Positions 15,683 through 18,631 of a DNA stretch of 18,631 nt are shown here, in pieces (positions within the stretch are counted from its first letter, which is position 1; each line of letters opens with the position of its first letter). A program made the translations under genes and the position numbers. The notes under the pieces were generated by a model. That model made no database searches. It saw only the letters and a list, made by a program, of their open reading frames with translations, and was not told the DNA's origin. Location: assembly GCA_964372025.1 (NCBI GenBank), contig CAYJPF010000051.1:1-18631 (forward strand), in the 5' to 3' direction. Source of the stretch: CAYJBP01 sp964372025. Lineage in GTDB: Bacteria > Bacillota > Dehalobacteriia > UBA4068.

Positions 15683-17221
15683 TTAAAATTCTAATTTGCC
15701 AATTGCTTCCTCTACTATATCCAAGAAAAACCCTTCGCAGATTTTAGCGGCAACATCTTCCATATATTCACTAAAATTGCAATCTGCTTCAAAATAGGGA
15801 ATTATTTCTTGTGATTTTTCGGCAAGCAAGCGAGCTATAGCTGATAAATCCTCCTTCCTATGGAATTGATAGCTTTGCATAGATGTGATAATTTCGATAG
15901 CAGGTATATATTTAAATAATTGAGCACTTTCATAAGCCTTTAAGGCGGCATTATAGCCCATACTTACATAATCTTCCTGGAAGGCGCAGGTAGGTATCGA
16001 ATCCACGGTAGCAGGGTGGCTTTTAATCCGCATTTCGGCCACGATGCCGGCCGCGGTATATTGGCACATCATCATGCCATTATTTACCCCTACATTTTTG
16101 ATTAAAAAGCCGGGCAAGCCACTTACATGGCGGTTAAGCAAGCGATCTATTCTTCTTTCGGTCATCTTAGCTATATTTACCGCTGCCACAGCTGCCATAT
16201 CGGCTGCATAACCAATATAAGTGCCATCACAATTGCAGCCCATCAAAACTTCTTCAATATTATCCTCAAAAACAACAACCGGATTATCTACGGTAGAGTT
16301 AAGCTCTATATTAAGACGCTCGGCAGCCATATTCAAGGCTTCCTTAACACTGCCATGAACTTGCGGTATGCATCTAATCGAAAGCGATTCCTGCACCTTT
16401 TTGCTGCCTTCTTTAATCATAATCTGGCTATCGCTAAGCATTCTGCGCAGATTATTGGCTGTTTTAAGCTGGCCGGCATGTGGTCTGATACCAATCAAGC
16501 GTGGATCATAAGCCATCAAAGGCGAAGCTAAGGCCTCAATTGATAAGGCGGCCGAGATATCGGCTGTTTTGCTAATCATAATAAAATCATAAACAGCTAA
16601 AGAGCTTAAAGCGGTAACCGAAGTTGTACCCGAAGTTAAGCATAAGCCTTCTTTAGGACGGGGCATCATAGTGGGGATATTATGCTTAGCTAAAACCTCG
16701 GCGGCCGGCCTAAACTGACCTTGATCATAAAGTTTACCTTCGCCCATAAAAGTAAGGGCAATATGCGCTTCGGCATTTAAGTAACCTACCGAGCCATGTT
16801 GGGGCACATAAGGATAAAGCCCCTTATTTAAAAAGGTGCGTACCAATTCCATAGTATCTAAATGAATACCACTATTACCCATGCCCAATTGTGCCAGCAT
16901 TACAAACATCATAGCCCGCACAGCTTCCTCATTAAAGGGCTCCCCTACTGTGCAAGCACTGGCTCTAATGCAGTTTACCTGCAATAATACCATATCCTCA
17001 TCAGAGATAATCGTATGCACATTATCGCCATAGCCGGTATTGGTGCCATAAAAAGGTCTTTTGGTTTGAATAAAGCTATCTACGATTCTACGGCCATTAT
17101 TAACCCGCTGCCGATAGCAGTCATCAAATTCCACCTGATATTTATAGCGGGCAACATGAGCTACATCAATATAGGTTGTTGGCGTAGAGCCTAGAACTAC
17201 TTTTTGGTTAGCATTAGACAT
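15683..17221 (-). CDS. HAL/PAL-fold lyase lacking the MIO tripeptide; candidate ergothionase-like trimethylamine lyase
   Basis: Cytoplasmic enzyme of 512 residues, the normal length of histidine ammonia-lyase. HAL-family landmarks are clear: FYGTNTGYG (57-65, with Y58 at the catalytic Tyr position), VGEPFN, GSVG (143-146), QESLSIRCIPQVHG (277-290), NSTVDNPVV (308-316), TERRIDRLLN, GLPGFLI and HPATVDSIPTCAFQEDYVSMG with E416. However GSVG runs straight into YLNAEAH, where HAL/PAL have GSVG-ASG-DLAPLAH: the ASG that cyclises to the MIO electrophile is absent. Ordinary histidine or phenylalanine deamination is thus unlikely. Substrates with a better leaving group, such as trimethylammonium betaines (ergothioneine, hercynine), fit, and the BCCT betaine transporter encoded next supports this. 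Ergothionases belong to this superfamily. The exact substrate is inferred. ATG with AAAGGAG (17229-17235) fixes the start. Confidence 0.85.
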   Translation of the reverse strand: MSNANQKVVLGSTPTTYIDVAHVARYKYQVEFDDCYRQRVNNGRRIVDSFIQTKRPFYGTNTGYGDNVHTIISDEDMVLLQVNCIRASACTVGEPFNEEAVRAMMFVMLAQLGMGNSGIHLDTMELVRTFLNKGLYPYVPQHGSVGYLNAEAHIALTFMGEGKLYDQGQFRPAAEVLAKHNIPTMMPRPKEGLCLTSGTTSVTALSSLAVYDFIMISKTADISAALSIEALASPLMAYDPRLIGIRPHAGQLKTANNLRRMLSDSQIMIKEGSKKVQESLSIRCIPQVHGSVKEALNMAAERLNIELNSTVDNPVVVFEDNIEEVLMGCNCDGTYIGYAADMAAVAAVNIAKMTERRIDRLLNRHVSGLPGFLIKNVGVNNGMMMCQYTAAGIVAEMRIKSHPATVDSIPTCAFQEDYVSMGYNAALKAYESAQLFKYIPAIEIITSMQSYQFHRKEDLSAIARLLAEKSQEIIPYFEADCNFSEYMEDVAAKICEGFFLDIVEEAIGKLEF

Positions 17222-17251
17222 AATTTCACTCCTTTTACTATATTTAAGCGT

Positions 17252-17260
17252 ATTATAGCA
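17252..17260 (-). promoter_or_regulatory. Extended -10 promoter of the lyase-BCCT operon
   Basis: On the minus strand TGCTATAAT occupies 17252-17260, a consensus extended -10 about 30 bp from the lyase start codon. The -35 position has no good hexamer and is instead covered by direct repeats. Confidence 0.6.
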
Positions 17261-17268
17261 TTTTCATC

Positions 17269-17287
17269 GTCGATTTTATGTCGATTT
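17269..17287. repeat. Direct repeats one helical turn apart upstream of the lyase promoter
   Basis: GTCGATTT occurs at 17269-17276 and again at 17280-17287, 11 bp apart, overlapping the -35 position of the lyase promoter. This spacing suits an OmpR/PhoB-type activator, although the regulator is unknown. Confidence 0.5.
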
Positions 17288-17339
17288 AACTCATTTAAGC
17301 AGATTTATCCGCCAAAGCAACTCATATTCAGATAATTCA

Positions 17340-17348
17340 TGCTATAAT
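17340..17348 (+). promoter_or_regulatory. Possible upstream extended -10 for the parvulin gene
   Basis: TGCTATAAT at 17340-17348 on the plus strand is a consensus extended -10 without a recognisable -35. It would give a leader of about 155 nt, longer than from the second promoter. Confidence 0.35.
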
Positions 17349-17418
17349 ATTGACAATAAACAAAGATTTCCCCAAAGCGAACTTTATCTGAATTTAAGCT
17401 GATATTTCAATAAAAACC

Positions 17419-17447
17419 TTCCCATAGCTAATTATTTGTGTTATAAT
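17419..17447 (+). promoter_or_regulatory. Main predicted promoter of the parvulin lipoprotein gene
   Basis: TTCCCA (17419-17424), a 17-bp spacer and TATAAT (17442-17447) preceded by TGT give an extended -10 promoter with a leader near 57 nt. CTTCCCA (17418-17424) and TGGGGAAG (17447-17454) form an imperfect inverted repeat bracketing it. Confidence 0.6.
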
Positions 17448-17510
17448 GGGGAAGTTGCAAAAAAATCAATAAAATTTAACTTAATTTTTACTATGAAAGG
17501 ATGAACTATT

Positions 17511-18631
17511 GTGAAAAAATTATTGGCAATTGCCCTGGTATTGATGCTGGCTTTAAGCTTGGCAGCCTGCGCTGATACCGGCGAGATGAGCGAGGAAACT
17601 CAGGAGTTTTTGGGGGATAACGAGGTTATCGGTTCGGTAAACGGGGTTGATTTATACCGTTATCAATATGATCATTATCTTAGCCGCATTTTAAGCGATT
17701 ATTATACTAATTATTATGAAACCTTGCTAGCTTATCAAGGCATTGATATGTTAGATGGCGAGAGCGAAGCTACTCAGCAATTCTTGGCTGATATGGAGCT
17801 TTATGCTTGGGAGAATGTTGTTCAAAACGAAGTTTTGCAGCAAATGGCCGTTGAGGATTATGGTATCACCTTAGACCCTACCTATTTAAGCAATTTATTA
17901 ACTCAAGGTTTTAATTTTGATTTTATGATTAACCGTTATATTGTTGATTTATATCCGTTAATGGAAGCTGAAGCTTTGGCTGCAAAAGAGGTATCCGAAG
18001 CGGATATTCAGGCAACATATGATGCTGATCCTACCTATTGGGATAGCCGCAGGGTTGCGCATATTATTATTGCGGTAGATGCTACTGCAGATCAAGCGAC
18101 TAAGGATGCAGCTTATGCCCAAGTTACCGATTTAATTGCCCAATTGGATGCCGGTGCTGATTTTGCAACATTAGCCCAAGAGAATTCTCAAGATGGATCG
18201 GCCGCTGCCGGTGGCGAGATGGAGCTTTATTTTAACATTAATGGTGATGGTATTAGCGAGGCAGTGCCTTTTGATCCGCTATTTGCTGCCGCAGCCTTTG
18301 AGTTGGCCGAAGTTGGCGATTATAGTGCTACTCCGGTAGAAACCTCTTTTGGTTATCATATTATTAAGCTTAGCGATGTTAAAGAGGGCTATGATGGTGC
18401 TAAGGAGTATATCCAAGCCGGTTTACAGCAGTTAACCGATGAGGAATTGACCATGTATTTCCAAACTCAGATTGAGGCAAAAATGGAAGCTTCGGATATT
18501 GTGCGCACCTTAGAGTTTGATTATTATGTTGAGCCTGTTGAAGGTGAAGAAGCGACTGATGATGCTGCAGCCACTGAAGATGAGGCCGCTGCTGAAGATG
18601 AGGCCGCTGCTGAAGATGAGGCCGCTACTGA
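17511..18631 (+). CDS. PrsA-like parvulin peptidyl-prolyl isomerase lipoprotein (3' end cut off by the window)
   Basis: Secreted, lipid-anchored foldase, partial at the right edge after about 373 codons. A signal peptide starts MKKLLAIALVLMLALSL and ends with the lipobox LAAC, cysteine 20. An N-terminal SurA/PrsA-like helical region (about 35-175) follows. A parvulin rotamase domain covers about 180-295, with RRVAHIIIA (H184), GADFATLAQENSQDGSAAAGGEM and SFGYHIIKLSD. It is expected to assist folding of exported proteins at the outer face of the membrane. The start is GTG at 17511, with GAAAGGATG upstream. After residue 340 the protein becomes very acidic and enters EDEAAA hexapeptide repeats that run to the window edge. 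The domain is closest to PrsA, but the symbol is withheld because the gene is incomplete and the tail is unlike typical PrsA. Confidence 0.88.
   Translation, partial: MKKLLAIALVLMLALSLAACADTGEMSEETQEFLGDNEVIGSVNGVDLYRYQYDHYLSRILSDYYTNYYETLLAYQGIDMLDGESEATQQFLADMELYAWENVVQNEVLQQMAVEDYGITLDPTYLSNLLTQGFNFDFMINRYIVDLYPLMEAEALAAKEVSEADIQATYDADPTYWDSRRVAHIIIAVDATADQATKDAAYAQVTDLIAQLDAGADFATLAQENSQDGSAAAGGEMELYFNINGDGISEAVPFDPLFAAAAFELAEVGDYSATPVETSFGYHIIKLSDVKEGYDGAKEYIQAGLQQLTDEELTMYFQTQIEAKMEASDIVRTLEFDYYVEPVEGEEATDDAAATEDEAAAEDEAAAEDEAAT
18576..18629 (+). repeat. 18-bp coding tandem repeat (EDEAAA) at the foldase C-terminus
   Basis: Three in-frame units of GAAGATGAGGCCGCTGCT, at 18576-18593, 18594-18611 and 18612-18629, the last with one base changed (GCT to ACT). 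They encode an acidic Ala/Glu/Asp tail. The array may continue beyond the window. Confidence 0.9.

Noticed and set aside
16127..16531. Plus-strand 134-codon open frame inside the lyase gene
   Set aside because: It is antisense to strongly conserved lyase motifs and resembles no family, so it is a shadow frame.
15683..17221. Plain histidine ammonia-lyase (hutH) annotation
   Set aside because: The MIO-forming Ala-Ser-Gly is absent and no hutU, hutI or hutG gene adjoins, so a standard histidine-degradation role is unlikely.
17312..17383. Repeated CCAAAGC...AACT blocks 60 bp apart upstream of the parvulin gene
   Set aside because: Only 7 bases match exactly and the rest diverges, so it is compatible with chance in AT-rich DNA.

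Overview
The window carries 13 complete genes and one gene cut by the right edge. The base composition is low in GC, Shine-Dalgarno sites are strong (GGAGG/AAGGA types), extended -10 promoters (TGnTATAAT) are frequent, and TTG and GTG starts occur. Together with a PrsA-like lipoprotein foldase this points to a low-GC anaerobic bacterium, most likely a Bacillota/Clostridia-type organism. The taxonomic call is inference and is not firm. No RNA gene, IS element, phage gene or CRISPR array was seen.

Left part (1-6232): a CASTOR/POLLUX-type RCK ion channel (minus strand) is divergent from a tight three-gene plus-strand operon. The operon encodes a metallo-beta-lactamase-fold hydrolase, a GAF-HD-GYP phosphodiesterase and a CHASE2 membrane-anchored class III nucleotide cyclase. 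It looks like a cyclic-nucleotide signalling cassette. Its promoter region holds 14-bp tandem repeats that each carry an extended -10 element.

Middle part (6234-14006): a small four-helix membrane protein; a plus-strand group of EamA/DMT permease, GIY-YIG protein and AEC-family permease; a convergent dCache-GGDEF-EAL protein whose GGDEF is degenerate and whose EAL looks intact; a soluble orphan histidine kinase; and an ABC-2 exporter pair whose ATPase lacks several canonical residues. A perfect 15-bp inverted repeat lies in the divergent region between the EAL protein and the kinase.

Right part (14028-18631): a bidirectional terminator, then a minus-strand operon in which an aromatic-amino-acid-lyase-fold enzyme is followed 15 bp downstream by a BCCT betaine transporter. 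The lyase keeps most of the HAL/PAL scaffold but has lost exactly the Ala-Ser-Gly tripeptide that forms the MIO cofactor. With a betaine transporter beside it, the best hypothesis is uptake and trimethylamine elimination of a histidine-type betaine such as ergothioneine or hercynine (ergothionase-like). This is the most interesting system in the window. Divergent from it is the partial parvulin lipoprotein with an acidic hexapeptide-repeat tail.
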